A stretch of 64,000 bases of DNA, taken from contig NZ_FOZI01000004.1 of the NCBI RefSeq assembly GCF_900114495.1, positions 124,001 through 188,000 on the forward strand, written 5' to 3'. The notes under the pieces are model-generated. The model made no database searches. It was not told the origin of the DNA and saw only the letters and a list, made by a program, of their open reading frames with translations. Positions 7,589-16,518 of this stretch are shown piece by piece. The stretch comes from Dyella sp. OK004. Its GTDB lineage: Bacteria > Pseudomonadota > Gammaproteobacteria > Xanthomonadales > Rhodanobacteraceae. The position numbers and the translations under genes are program-made. Within the stretch, counting starts at the first letter, position 1. Each line of letters begins with the position of its first letter.

Positions 7589-8209
7589 ATGAAGATCCAC
7601 CGCCATCTTCTCGTGTTGTGTTCCGTCCTGTGGCTGACGGCATGCGCCACCGGCGGCGGCGTCTCCACGCCGCCCTCGATCAACCCACAGGCGCAAGCAG
7701 TCAACACCTATCGCATCGGTGTCGACGACCAGCTGCAGATCACCGTATGGCAGAACCCGGACCTTAGCGTCAGCGTGCCAGTGCGGCCCGACGGCAAGAT
7801 CACCGTGCCGCTGATCGGCGACGTGATCGCCGGCGGCAAGACGCCGGAGGAAGTGGCCAGCGACATCAAGGGCAAGCTCGTCACCTACGTGCGCGATCCG
7901 CAGGTGGCGGTGATCCTCACCGCACTGCGCAGCCATGAATACCTGTCGCGCGTGCGCGTAACCGGTGCGGTGCGCACGCCAGTATCGATTCCATATCGCC
8001 AGGGCATGACCGTGCTCGACGCGGTGCTCGCTGCTGGCGGTACCACTGAATTCGCCGCGCCCGATCGCACCGAGCTGTACCGCGCGGATGGAGGCGTTAC
8101 CACGCCTTACGCCATCCGCCTGGACAAGGTGTTGCAGCAGGGCGACCTGGCGACCAACTACCCGGTGCAGCCGGGCGACGTGATCACGGTGCCGTTGCGC
8201 GTGTTCTGA
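7589..8209 (+). CDS. Polysaccharide export outer-membrane lipoprotein (Wza/GumB-like)
   Basis: This 206-residue lipoprotein has a short signal peptide ending in the lipobox LTAC (Cys19). A polysaccharide-export domain follows (about residues 45-130: YRIGVDDQLQITVW, VRPDGKITVPLIGDV), then an SLBB-like domain starting near VRVTGAVRTPVSIPY. Such proteins form the outer-membrane export pore for capsule or exopolysaccharide. The length matches short GumB/EpsA-type members rather than E. coli Wza. It is the first gene of a plus-strand operon; a CRP-type site lies just upstream. No strong ribosome site is visible. Confidence 0.9.
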   Translation: MKIHRHLLVLCSVLWLTACATGGGVSTPPSINPQAQAVNTYRIGVDDQLQITVWQNPDLSVSVPVRPDGKITVPLIGDVIAGGKTPEEVASDIKGKLVTYVRDPQVAVILTALRSHEYLSRVRVTGAVRTPVSIPYRQGMTVLDAVLAAGGTTEFAAPDRTELYRADGGVTTPYAIRLDKVLQQGDLATNYPVQPGDVITVPLRVF

Positions 8210-8242
8210 CGCAGCAGCACAGGAGAAGGGGGAAAGGACGTC

Positions 8243-9781
8243 ATGAATGGGGAACTCACACCTTTAGGCAGCCTGCTGCCTGCACTGACCAGCGAAGCAC
8301 GCCGTCGTCGGCTGACGATGGGCCTGGTGTTCGCTGCCATCGCACTGGCCGCGCTGGTCACCGGCATGTTGTGGCCGAAGAAGTACGAGGCCTCGACCAC
8401 CATCCTTGCGCAGGAAAGCATCATCACGCCGCTGATGGAGGGCGTGGCTTCGCCTACCGGCAACAAGAACCGCGCCGGCATCGCGCGCGATGTAATCTTC
8501 GGCCGCAAAGTGATGGGCGAGATCCTGGAGGCGGGTGGATGGATGGCCAAACATCCCACACCGCTGGAGCAGGATCGCATCGTCGAAGGCATCAAGAGCC
8601 GTACCACGGTCAAGACCGCGCACGACAACTTGATCACCATCAGCTATTTCGATTCCGATCCGCATCGCGCCTACAACGTCACGCGCCAGTTCGCTCAGCT
8701 ATTTATCAGCGAGAGTCTGAGTTCCAAGCAGCGCGAGAGCCGCGAGGCCTACGAGTTCATCAATAGCCAGGTCGAGGCTTACCGCAAGAAGCTCACCGAC
8801 GCCGAGTCGAAGCTCAAGGTGTATCGCGACAGCAATGCCGACGCGCGTCCTGGCAGCGAGACCGACACCAACGCGCGCATCAGCCAGTTGCGCACGCAGA
8901 TTGAAACCGCGCGCATGGACATGATGGACCGCCGCTCGCAGGCCGCGTCGCTGGCCTCGCAGCTGTCCGGCGAATCCGAAGTCAATGCGGTGCAGACCGC
9001 CGACGGTATCTACCAGACTCAGTTGGCCGAACTGCAGTCGCGCCTCGACAAGCTGTTGCTTAGTTACACCGAGGATTACCCCGACGTCGTCCGCACCCGC
9101 CACCAGATGCAGGATCTGAAGCAGCAGCTGGCGCAGTCCGAGCAGCGCAAGCTGGAAGCGCGCTCGGCCGGCACGCCGGCGACGGAAAGTGTGGTGAGCT
9201 TCAATCCGGTCTATCAGCAAATGAGGACCCAGCTCGCCACCGTGCGCGGCGATTCCGCCGCCGCCTCCGCGCGGCTGGGTGCCAGCGAATCGATGTTGCA
9301 GGCCGAGCTGGAACGCAGCAAGCGTATCGCCAATTCGGAGAACGTCACTGCCGAGCTGACCCGCGATTACAACGTCAATCGCGACGTCTATCAGGATCTG
9401 CTCAAGCGCCGCGAGAACGCGCGTGTGTCGATGAACCTCGACGCCGAGCAGCGCGGCCTGACCTTCCTGATCCAGAACCCCGCGGTGCTGCCGCTCACGC
9501 CGTCGGGTCTGCGCTTTTTGCACTTCGGCCTGGCCGGCTTGACGCTCGCCGTGGCGATACCGCTCGGGTTGCTGTTCGCGCTGGTCCGGTTCGATCCACG
9601 CGTGCGTTCGGTGCAGCGGCTCGAGCACGACACCGGGCTCGCGGTGCTGGCGACCATTCCGTTCTATCCCACGCCGCGCGATCGCCGGCGTGATCGGCTG
9701 CACAACAGCATGCTGGCGCTGACCATCGCCGGTGTGGCGGTGGTGTACCTGGCGATGCTCTGGCTGCGCCTGAAGGGGTAA
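8243..9781 (+). CDS. Polysaccharide chain-length determinant (Wzz/GumC-like)
   Basis: This 512-residue inner-membrane protein has a first membrane segment at about residues 24-42, a long coiled-coil periplasmic region (about 160-390, rich in Gln/Glu/Arg with LRTQIETAR and similar), a second membrane segment near 420-443 and a third at the C-terminus (about 487-508). This is the PCP-2a/exosortase-type chain-length protein layout. It couples polymer length control to export through the lipoprotein encoded before it. A good ribosome site (AGGAGAAGGGGG) precedes the ATG. The cytoplasmic kinase part is encoded separately by the next gene, three bases later. Confidence 0.88.
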   Translation: MNGELTPLGSLLPALTSEARRRRLTMGLVFAAIALAALVTGMLWPKKYEASTTILAQESIITPLMEGVASPTGNKNRAGIARDVIFGRKVMGEILEAGGWMAKHPTPLEQDRIVEGIKSRTTVKTAHDNLITISYFDSDPHRAYNVTRQFAQLFISESLSSKQRESREAYEFINSQVEAYRKKLTDAESKLKVYRDSNADARPGSETDTNARISQLRTQIETARMDMMDRRSQAASLASQLSGESEVNAVQTADGIYQTQLAELQSRLDKLLLSYTEDYPDVVRTRHQMQDLKQQLAQSEQRKLEARSAGTPATESVVSFNPVYQQMRTQLATVRGDSAAASARLGASESMLQAELERSKRIANSENVTAELTRDYNVNRDVYQDLLKRRENARVSMNLDAEQRGLTFLIQNPAVLPLTPSGLRFLHFGLAGLTLAVAIPLGLLFALVRFDPRVRSVQRLEHDTGLAVLATIPFYPTPRDRRRDRLHNSMLALTIAGVAVVYLAMLWLRLKG

Positions 9782-9784
9782 GCG

Positions 9785-10570
9785 ATGAACGCGCACAACA
9801 ACGAAAAATTGCTGCCCGATAGTGTCGAAGATGTGCTCGAGGCAGCGGCCCGCACCCTGGAAAAGCGGCCCTCCGCCAGCCACGCAATGATCGCGCGCAT
9901 GCACGATCACGCCGGCATGCTGGCGCCGCTGCAACTGGAACAGAAGCGGCTGATCCATCGCGACGAATCGGTGCGCCGTCAGTCCGATGCGTTTCGCGAA
10001 ATCCGCACGCGCCTGCTAGGTATGGGTGGGCAGCAGAATTTCGTGACCCTGGTGGTATCGGTGAGTCCGCGCTCGGGCAGCAGTTTCGTTGCGCGCAACC
10101 TGGCCGCGGCGTTCGCCTTCGATGAGGCCAAGACCAGCCTGCTGATCGACTGCAACCTACGATATCCGGATCAGCATCGCGCGCTGGGCGTGGATCCAGT
10201 CACCGGCGGACTGATCGATCTGCTGGAGCATCCGGCGCTCGGCATCGAGCGCATCCTGTATCCCACCGGCATTCCGCGCATGCGCCTGATCCCGGCCGGC
10301 CGCTCACACGAAAATATCGGCGAGTACTACTCCTCGTACCGCATGAGCGCCGTGCTCGATTCGCTGCGCAACCGCTATCCGGATCGCTACCTGTTCCTCG
10401 ACGGCCCGGCGATCAAGGGCTCGCCGGATGCACGCATCCTGTCTGACCTGGCCGATTTCGTGGTGGTGGTCGCCGGCTACGGCCGTGACACACCCGCGGC
10501 GATCAGCCAGGCGGTGACGAATTTCGATCCGGCGAAGCTGGCCGGCGTCGTCTTCAACCAGGTGCCCTAG
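9785..10570 (+). CDS. BY-kinase-like P-loop protein with degenerate Walker A
   Basis: This 261-residue protein resembles the cytoplasmic ATPase partner of chain-length proteins (EpsG/CpsD/Wzc kinase domain). The Walker A region reads SPRSGSSFVARNLA (residues 94-107). The position normally held by the catalytic P-loop Lys is Ser99. The Walker A-prime motif LLIDCNL (Asp122) and a Walker B-like YLFLDGPAI are kept. There is no C-terminal Tyr cluster. It may therefore act as a structural partner rather than an active tyrosine kinase. It follows the chain-length gene by three bases and sits two bases before the barrel gene, so it is clearly part of the operon. Confidence 0.8.
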   Translation: MNAHNNEKLLPDSVEDVLEAAARTLEKRPSASHAMIARMHDHAGMLAPLQLEQKRLIHRDESVRRQSDAFREIRTRLLGMGGQQNFVTLVVSVSPRSGSSFVARNLAAAFAFDEAKTSLLIDCNLRYPDQHRALGVDPVTGGLIDLLEHPALGIERILYPTGIPRMRLIPAGRSHENIGEYYSSYRMSAVLDSLRNRYPDRYLFLDGPAIKGSPDARILSDLADFVVVVAGYGRDTPAAISQAVTNFDPAKLAGVVFNQVP

Positions 10571-10572
10571 TC

Positions 10573-11916
10573 ATGAGCGCCTACCGGAACGGAAGCAGGC
10601 CGGCGCATTCGACACTCGCTCGCGCGATCGCCTTGGCGCTGCTGGTCACCACGGGCGCCGCTTCGGCCGCGCAATTCGATTACGCGCTGTACGCCGGCAT
10701 TGAGCACAGCGACAACATCACGCTGAGCACGAACAACCCGGTAAGCCAGAACGTATTCATCCCGGGCCTTAACTTCACTTACTCGCAGCTGGGTTCCGCG
10801 GTGCAGGCCAAGGCCGCTGGCAGCCTGGAGTACCGCGACTACCTCGGCAAAACCTTCGACAACCAGGTCCAGGGCCAGCTCGCCGGCCAGGTGAATTGGG
10901 CGGTGCTGCCGCAGCGCCTGGATCTGTATGCCGAAGATTACGCCGGCATCCAGCCGGTGGATTCGCTCGCCAGTAACGCGCCGAACAACCAGCAGCAGAC
11001 CAATGTGCTGGCGCTGGGGCCGATCCTGCATTTCCGTGTAGGCGACGCCATGCGCGGGCAGGCCGAGCTGCGCTACGTGAACAGCTATGCGTCGAAGGTC
11101 AAAGACTTCAACTCCTCACGCGGCGTCGCAGCGTTTCGGTTATTCCGCGATCTCAGTCCGACTGCCCAGGTTTCGGCCAACGTCGAGTACCAGCACGTCG
11201 ATTTCAACCAGAGCCTCAGCGGTCCCAACTACGACCGCTCCGAAGCTTATGCGCGCTACACCAGCAAGCTTGCGCACTTCACCACCGATGTTTCGCTGGG
11301 CTGGTCGCAGATCAAATTCAAGCGCGCGGGCAGCGATTCCGCGCCGATGGCGCGGCTGGCGCTGGGCTGGCAGCCGAACCTGCGCAATGAAGTGATCCTG
11401 TCGGGCTCCTATCAATATGCCGACGCGGCGCAGGACATCGCGCAGCAGCCGTATCAGCCGTTCCTCGACCAGAACCAACCGGTGACGGCGACCCTGCAGG
11501 GCGTGAGCGTGGGCAACGTGGTGGTGAGCTCGCAGGTGTACCTGGAGCGCCGCCTGGATCTCAGCTACGCGTTCCGCGCGGATCGCTGGACGGCGGCGGT
11601 GACGCCCGGCTATCGCCGGCTCGGCTACATCAACGACCGTACCTTGAACCAGGCCGGCCGCAGTCTTGGCATCAACGGTGAGTACCGGTTGCGGCCGACG
11701 CTGACCCTGTCCGGCTTTGTCTACGGCGAGAAGCTGGACTACAGCACGCTCAAGCGCACCGACAAAACCTATCGCTACGGCCTCGATCTGGCGCATCAAT
11801 GGACCCAGCATTGGAGCTGGCATGCCTCGGTGACGCATCAGCGCCGCGACAGTAACGCGGTGAACCAGACCTACCATGAGACCGCGTTCTTCGTCAGCGT
11901 GGTGTACCGGCGATGA
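10573..11916 (+). CDS. Outer-membrane beta-barrel protein of polysaccharide operon (EpsL-like)
   Basis: This 447-residue protein has an N-terminal signal peptide (to about residue 28, ASAAQFDYALYAG) and a series of alternating amphipathic strands ending in a C-terminal aromatic/Arg residue pattern (FFVSVVYRR). The segment YAGIEHSDNITLS is typical of the EpsL-like barrels found in exosortase-associated exopolysaccharide clusters. It probably provides an outer-membrane channel or surface anchor for the polymer. The start codon sits two bases after the previous stop codon. No exosortase gene is seen here. Confidence 0.78.
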   Translation: MSAYRNGSRPAHSTLARAIALALLVTTGAASAAQFDYALYAGIEHSDNITLSTNNPVSQNVFIPGLNFTYSQLGSAVQAKAAGSLEYRDYLGKTFDNQVQGQLAGQVNWAVLPQRLDLYAEDYAGIQPVDSLASNAPNNQQQTNVLALGPILHFRVGDAMRGQAELRYVNSYASKVKDFNSSRGVAAFRLFRDLSPTAQVSANVEYQHVDFNQSLSGPNYDRSEAYARYTSKLAHFTTDVSLGWSQIKFKRAGSDSAPMARLALGWQPNLRNEVILSGSYQYADAAQDIAQQPYQPFLDQNQPVTATLQGVSVGNVVVSSQVYLERRLDLSYAFRADRWTAAVTPGYRRLGYINDRTLNQAGRSLGINGEYRLRPTLTLSGFVYGEKLDYSTLKRTDKTYRYGLDLAHQWTQHWSWHASVTHQRRDSNAVNQTYHETAFFVSVVYRR

Positions 11917-12695
11917 GCGCGCGCATGGATAGCGACCATCCCTTCTTCTTCGGACCGGGCGGCGAATTGTTCGGGCTGTACCATCCGGCGCCCAGTCGTG
12001 CGAACAAGGCGGCGCTGTTATGTCCGCCGTTGGGGCAGGATCAGATTCGCTGTCACCGCCTGTACCGGCAGCTGGCCAACGCACTGGCCGCCGAAGGCTG
12101 CGCGGTACTGCGTTTCGATTACTACGGCACTGGCGATTCCGCCGGTAGCAGCGCGGAAGTGGACTGGGACCGCTGCATCGCCGACACCTGCGCCGCCGCC
12201 GATGAGTTGCGCGCGCGCAGTGGCGTCGAGCACGTTGTCGCCTTCGGTGCGCGGCTGGGTGGCAGCATCGCCTTGGCCGCGACAAAACGTGCGCGACTCG
12301 CTGACGTCGTGGTGTGGGACCCAGTGGTGGATGGTTGCGCGTACATCCAGCAACTCGATGCAATGCAGGCCGCCCTGCGCCAGGATCCGCACCGCTTTGT
12401 GGCACCGCGTGCAGTAGAGGGCGCGGCAGCGCAATGGCTTGGCTTCGCGATCAGTCAGCGCCTGCGCCATCAATTGGCCGATCTGCGGCCCGATACCGCG
12501 GGCTCGCCGTCATTGGTACTCGATTCGCTGCCGCCGACACCGGCACATCGCTGGAAAGGCCTGATCGCCGCGCATGCCAAGGTGAAAGAGCTGCATCCCT
12601 TTACGCCGTGGGACGACTTGCGCCGGCTCGAGCAGGCGATCCTCTCGCACCCCTTGATTCAGACCGTCACCAGTCATTGGCAGGGAGGCCACTGA
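11913..12695 (+). CDS. Alpha/beta-hydrolase-like protein, exosortase-type operon hydrolase with Arg at nucleophile elbow
   Basis: This 260-residue protein has an alpha/beta-hydrolase N-terminal half: LLCPPLGQDQ, then LRFDYYGTGDSAG. It matches the pair of hydrolases commonly annotated next to exosortase-type polysaccharide clusters. The nucleophile elbow reads GARLG (residues 112-116), with Arg114 where Ser is expected, so ordinary esterase chemistry is doubtful. It overlaps the previous gene by four bases (ATGA) and the next by one base, implying translational coupling. It could modify or help assemble polymer precursors; no substrate can be named. Confidence 0.72.
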   Translation: MSARMDSDHPFFFGPGGELFGLYHPAPSRANKAALLCPPLGQDQIRCHRLYRQLANALAAEGCAVLRFDYYGTGDSAGSSAEVDWDRCIADTCAAADELRARSGVEHVVAFGARLGGSIALAATKRARLADVVVWDPVVDGCAYIQQLDAMQAALRQDPHRFVAPRAVEGAAAQWLGFAISQRLRHQLADLRPDTAGSPSLVLDSLPPTPAHRWKGLIAAHAKVKELHPFTPWDDLRRLEQAILSHPLIQTVTSHWQGGH

Positions 12696-13552
12696 TGCAG
12701 GAGCAAGCTTTTCGTTTCGGACGCGCGCGGCACTTGGTCGGCATTGCCGGCCTGCCGCCAGCAGCGCAGGGTACGGTCGGCGTGATCGTGCTCAATGCCG
12801 GGCTGGTGCATCGCGTCGGTCCGTTCCGCTTGCACGTGGACCTGACCCGGCGCCTCAACGCCTGCGGCTATCCCACCCTGCGTTTCGATTTCTCCACGGT
12901 GGGCGACAGCGGCGCCAGCGGCGAATCGCAATCGCGCGAGCAGCAGATCCTCGCTGATACCAACGACGCCATGACGCTGTTGCGCAGGCAAGCCGGTTGC
13001 ACACGTTTTGTACTGGTCGGCCTTTGCTCCGGCGCGCAGAACGCACACACCGTGGCCTGTGCCGACGACAAAGTGGCCGGCGCGGTTTTTCTCGACGGCT
13101 ATGCCTATCGCACCTTCGGTTATCGCCTGCGTCACTACCTACCCAGGCTAATCGATCCGGCGCGCTGGCGCCGCCTGCTGAGTCCGCATCGCAAGTCGGT
13201 GGAAAAAATCCGCGGCGAACCCGTCTTCAGCACCGTGCCTTCGCCGCAGACCGTGGTGCGCGCCGACCTGGCCGGCATGGTCGAGCGCGGCATGCACCTG
13301 TGCCTGATCTATAGCGGCGGTATCAACATGTTCTTCAACCATGCCCGCCAGTTTCGCGAATGCTTCGGCCGGGTCATGACACATCCCAGGGTCAGCACCT
13401 GCTTCGTGCGCGAAACCGATCACACCTATGTGCTGGTCGACGATCGCAAGCGGCTGATCGACCAGATCGAAGGCTGGCTACGGAATAACTTTCCCATTGC
13501 ACCAACCGCCGCTGCGCCTCTCCGGCGCGCCGAGCTGGAGGCGTCGCCATGA
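12695..13552 (+). CDS. Alpha/beta-hydrolase, exosortase-type operon hydrolase with Cys nucleophile elbow
   Basis: This 285-residue protein is the second member of the tandem hydrolase pair. It has VLNAGLVHRVGPFRLHV, then LRFDFSTVGDSG, and a nucleophile elbow GLCSG (residues 109-113) in which Cys111 replaces the usual Ser. DETDHTY-like histidine context near the C-terminus (RETDHTYVL) could supply the catalytic His. The ATG overlaps the previous TGA by one base, and its own TGA overlaps the following galE start. A thiol hydrolase or acyltransferase acting on a carrier-bound precursor is conceivable but not shown. Confidence 0.72.
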   Translation: MQEQAFRFGRARHLVGIAGLPPAAQGTVGVIVLNAGLVHRVGPFRLHVDLTRRLNACGYPTLRFDFSTVGDSGASGESQSREQQILADTNDAMTLLRRQAGCTRFVLVGLCSGAQNAHTVACADDKVAGAVFLDGYAYRTFGYRLRHYLPRLIDPARWRRLLSPHRKSVEKIRGEPVFSTVPSPQTVVRADLAGMVERGMHLCLIYSGGINMFFNHARQFRECFGRVMTHPRVSTCFVRETDHTYVLVDDRKRLIDQIEGWLRNNFPIAPTAAAPLRRAELEASP

Positions 13553-14541
13553 ACGCAGTGCTCGTTACCGGCGGCGCCGGCTATATCGGCAGCCACGTGG
13601 TCCAGCAACTCGCTGCACGCGGCGAGCACGTGGTGGTGATCGACAACCTCTCCACCGGCTTTCGCGAATCGGTGCAGGGCGCCGAACTGGTGGTGGGCAA
13701 TGTGGGCGACCCGGCGCTGGTCTCGCGGGTGCTGGCCAAGCATCGGGTCGGCGCCGTGCTGCACTTCGCTGCGCATACAGTGGTACCCGAATCGGTACGC
13801 GATCCACTCAAGTACTACGGCAACAACACCTGCAGCACCGAGAATCTGCTCGCCTGCTGCGCAGACGCGGGCGTGGACAAGTTCATCTTCTCCTCCACCG
13901 CCGCGGTCTACGGCATGACCGACAGCGGCGTGGCCGACGAAGAGACACCGACGCACCCGATCAATCCCTACGGCACCTCCAAGCTGATGTCGGAGACCAT
14001 GCTGCGTGATTACTGCGCCACCGGCGCCATGCGGCATGTGATCCTGCGTTACTTCAACGTGGCCGGCTGCGATCCCGAGGGGCGCATCGGCCATTCCACA
14101 CCGCACGCCACGTTGCTGATCAAAGTGGCCTGCGAGCATGCAGTAGGCAAGCATCCCAGCCTATCCATCTACGGCACCGACTACGACACGCCCGATGGCA
14201 CCGGTATCCGCGACTACATTCACGTGGAAGACCTGGCTGCCGCCCATCTGCGCGCACTGGATCATCTGCGCGACGACGGCGAATCGCTCACCCTCAACTG
14301 CGGCTACGGCCACGGCTATAGCGTGCGCCAGGTGATTGATTCGGTAACGCGCGTCAGCGGCCGCTGCCTCAACGTGATCGAGCAGCCACGTCGCGCCGGC
14401 GACACCCCGATGCTGATCGCACGCTGCGGACGTTTGCAGCATGCGCTCGGCTGGCAGCCGCGCTACGACGATCTGGACTTCATCGTGCGCACCGCGTTCC
14501 TGTGGGAGCAAAAACTGGCGCAACGCGCCGAGCATGTCTGA
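13549..14541 (+). CDS. galE: UDP-glucose 4-epimerase
   Basis: This 330-residue short-chain (extended SDR) enzyme interconverts UDP-glucose and UDP-galactose (or the N-acetyl forms), supplying sugar donors for the polysaccharide. NAD binding is shown by TGGAGYIG (residues 7-14). Catalytic residues are Ser116/Thr117 (SSTAAVYG), Tyr141 and Lys145 in PYGTSK. GIRDYIHVEDLA and the C-terminal half also fit GalE, and the length is standard. The start overlaps the hydrolase stop by four bases. Substrate range (Glc/Gal versus GlcNAc/GalNAc) cannot be told from sequence alone. Confidence 0.92.
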   Translation: MNAVLVTGGAGYIGSHVVQQLAARGEHVVVIDNLSTGFRESVQGAELVVGNVGDPALVSRVLAKHRVGAVLHFAAHTVVPESVRDPLKYYGNNTCSTENLLACCADAGVDKFIFSSTAAVYGMTDSGVADEETPTHPINPYGTSKLMSETMLRDYCATGAMRHVILRYFNVAGCDPEGRIGHSTPHATLLIKVACEHAVGKHPSLSIYGTDYDTPDGTGIRDYIHVEDLAAAHLRALDHLRDDGESLTLNCGYGHGYSVRQVIDSVTRVSGRCLNVIEQPRRAGDTPMLIARCGRLQHALGWQPRYDDLDFIVRTAFLWEQKLAQRAEHV

Positions 14542-14574
14542 GGGTGTGTCGATGACTCGCCCTCAACAGCAACC

Positions 14575-14795
14575 TGCTCCTCCCCCTGCATGCGGGGGAG
14601 GGAATATGGTGTTGCGACCTCTGGCTCCTCCCCCTGTTTGCAGGGAGAGGTTGGGAGGGGGTGACGCTCTTGCGATCGCCCCACCCGCAGCGCTTTCTCA
14701 AGTACTCACCCCTCCCCAACCCTCCCCTGCGTGCAGGGAAGGGAGCAGGTTGTTGCGAGCTTTAGCTCCTCCCTCGCAGACAGGGAAGGGAGCCA
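14575..14795. repeat. Cluster of four short GC palindromes (REP-like)
   Basis: Four palindromic units of the type CTCCTCCCCCTGC/GCGGGGGAGG occur at about 14577-14602, 14626-14650, 14721-14744 and 14767-14792. The two halves of the cluster are mirror-like, with TTGGGAGGGG on one side and CCCCTCCCCAACC on the other, and they share a GTTGCGA-CTCCTCC direct repeat. The cluster lies in the only long gap of the polysaccharide operon and may attenuate or stabilise the transcript. Confidence 0.65.
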
Positions 14796-14808
14796 AGATG
14801 CCTGCATC

Positions 14809-16518
14809 ATGAAGGGTGTGCGCACACTTCGGCTCATGTGCCATGCGATGTTGTGGTTCGCCCTGGCCATGGCGCCGCCGCTGGTATCGGCAGCGAAGCA
14901 TCGCGCCAAGAGTCCTGGCATAACGCCGGTGCTATCGACAGACCTTGTACCCGACCAACGCATTGTGGTGCACCGGAACGCAGGCACCAGCAACGACGTC
15001 GTCGTCTCCGTCGGCATTCCGCTGCCTCCAGGCACGTTGCGCGATTCACGCCAGCTGCGCGTGCTCGACGAACACGACAACGAAGTGCCGGCAGCCGTGC
15101 AGACCCTGCTGCGCTGGCATTTCAAGGACGGCAGCGTGCGTGCCGTGCGCGTACAGTTCCGCACGGCGTTGAGTGGCGATACGCAGACTTACTATTTCGC
15201 ACTAGGCAAGCCACGCCAGCGCGATCTGCCCGGCTGGCCGTACACATCGGGTTTGGTCGATGGTGAACAAGGCTTACGCGTGCCGGCCGCACTGGCGACC
15301 TTGAGTGCAGCGTGGCTGTGCGCATCACTGATCGCCGGGCCGCAGCAACCAGCCGCGCCCGGCGAGCCCTATGCCGACTACGTCGCCGCGCAATTCCAGT
15401 GGGCGCGCACATTGCCGGTAGACGATGCCTCGGCCTGGTTGTTCGACCGGCCGTCTACGCTGTTCAAGGCGTATGTGCGCACTGGCCGTTTCGATTACCT
15501 GCAAGCGGCCGACCTGAGTTACCGCTTCTATATGAAATACATCCGTCGCGATGGGTTCCCGATCAGCCCCTCCTGCGCCGGCGGCTGGCTGCGCGGCGAC
15601 AAGCCCTGCGACGTGAAGTACGTCTACGTGGAACCGATCCTGCTCGCGGTAGCACTCACCGGCAACGACGGCGACCACGACCAGGCCACCGTGCGCAACA
15701 TGATGACCCTGTGGGGCAACGGCGGCTGGAACACACGACCCGGTCCCTATACCAAACCCTCGCAATACTTCACCGAGCGCCTCGCCGGTCTGGGCCTGCT
15801 GGAAACTGTGAGCGCCTATGAACTCACTGGTGATCCGGATGATCTGGCGCGCATCAAGGAGCGCATCGGCTGGCTGGACGAGCACCAGCGCAACAACCCC
15901 GACCAGCTCGGCAATGACGGCTCCTGGCGCAATAGCTGGAACCTGCACGAAAACGACTCGTGGAATCCCGAAACCGATGTGCGCGGCAGCTCGCCATGGA
16001 TGAGCGAAAACATCGTGGATGGCCTGTGGCACGCGTGGCTCGTTACCGGTGACGCGCGCATTCCGCCGATGCTCACCGCGTTCGGACGCTACCTGGAACG
16101 CTACGGCTGGATCGATGCCGACCTGCTGGTGCCGCCGCACGACTGGCGCAATTCGTGTTCGGGCCCCGACGGGCAGATCGCCTGGTACTGGTCGTCGTCG
16201 CACGCCAGCACCAAAGCGCTGAGCACGATCCAGGAATCGGAAGGTTGGTATAGCGACGCGCACAACGTCGAACTGACCTTGCCGGTGGCCGCCGCTTGGT
16301 ACTTCGAGCGCGATCCTCAGCAGAGCGCCGCCTTGAAGCGGCGCCTGCAGAAACTCACCAGTTCCTACAGCGTCGCCTGCGCTACCGTCAACGACACGCT
16401 GCGCCGTTTCAACTGGAACAATCGCGGCAGCGGCGTGGTGCAATGGCTGATTCGCCAGCCGGCCGGCAGCGGCCTGCTGCACACACCCTCGCAACTGGCC
16501 GCGCAGGGCACGCCATGA
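14809..16518 (+). CDS. Secreted RIFT-barrel / six-hairpin-like protein, probable polysaccharide-active enzyme
   Basis: This 569-residue protein has a signal peptide (to about residue 28). The N-terminal domain (about 40-150) has the pattern of PcRGLX/YetA-type RIFT barrels: VVVSVGIPLPPGTL, a hydrophilic turn, then LLRWHFKDGSVRAVRVQF. The rest is rich in Trp and aromatic helices resembling an alpha/alpha toroid (FERLAGLGLLETVSAYELTG, SWNLHENDSW). Proteins with this layout degrade or edit polysaccharides, so a lyase or hydrolase acting on the exported polymer is inferred. The ATG at 14809 was chosen because it begins the signal peptide. Its stop overlaps the flippase start. Confidence 0.65.
   Translation: MKGVRTLRLMCHAMLWFALAMAPPLVSAAKHRAKSPGITPVLSTDLVPDQRIVVHRNAGTSNDVVVSVGIPLPPGTLRDSRQLRVLDEHDNEVPAAVQTLLRWHFKDGSVRAVRVQFRTALSGDTQTYYFALGKPRQRDLPGWPYTSGLVDGEQGLRVPAALATLSAAWLCASLIAGPQQPAAPGEPYADYVAAQFQWARTLPVDDASAWLFDRPSTLFKAYVRTGRFDYLQAADLSYRFYMKYIRRDGFPISPSCAGGWLRGDKPCDVKYVYVEPILLAVALTGNDGDHDQATVRNMMTLWGNGGWNTRPGPYTKPSQYFTERLAGLGLLETVSAYELTGDPDDLARIKERIGWLDEHQRNNPDQLGNDGSWRNSWNLHENDSWNPETDVRGSSPWMSENIVDGLWHAWLVTGDARIPPMLTAFGRYLERYGWIDADLLVPPHDWRNSCSGPDGQIAWYWSSSHASTKALSTIQESEGWYSDAHNVELTLPVAAAWYFERDPQQSAALKRRLQKLTSSYSVACATVNDTLRRFNWNNRGSGVVQWLIRQPAGSGLLHTPSQLAAQGTP

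Noticed and set aside
8699-9958. 419-codon minus-strand frame opposite the chain-length gene
   Set aside because: It is antisense to a well-supported Wzz/GumC-like protein and has a composition rich in His, Arg and Gln typical of shadow frames.
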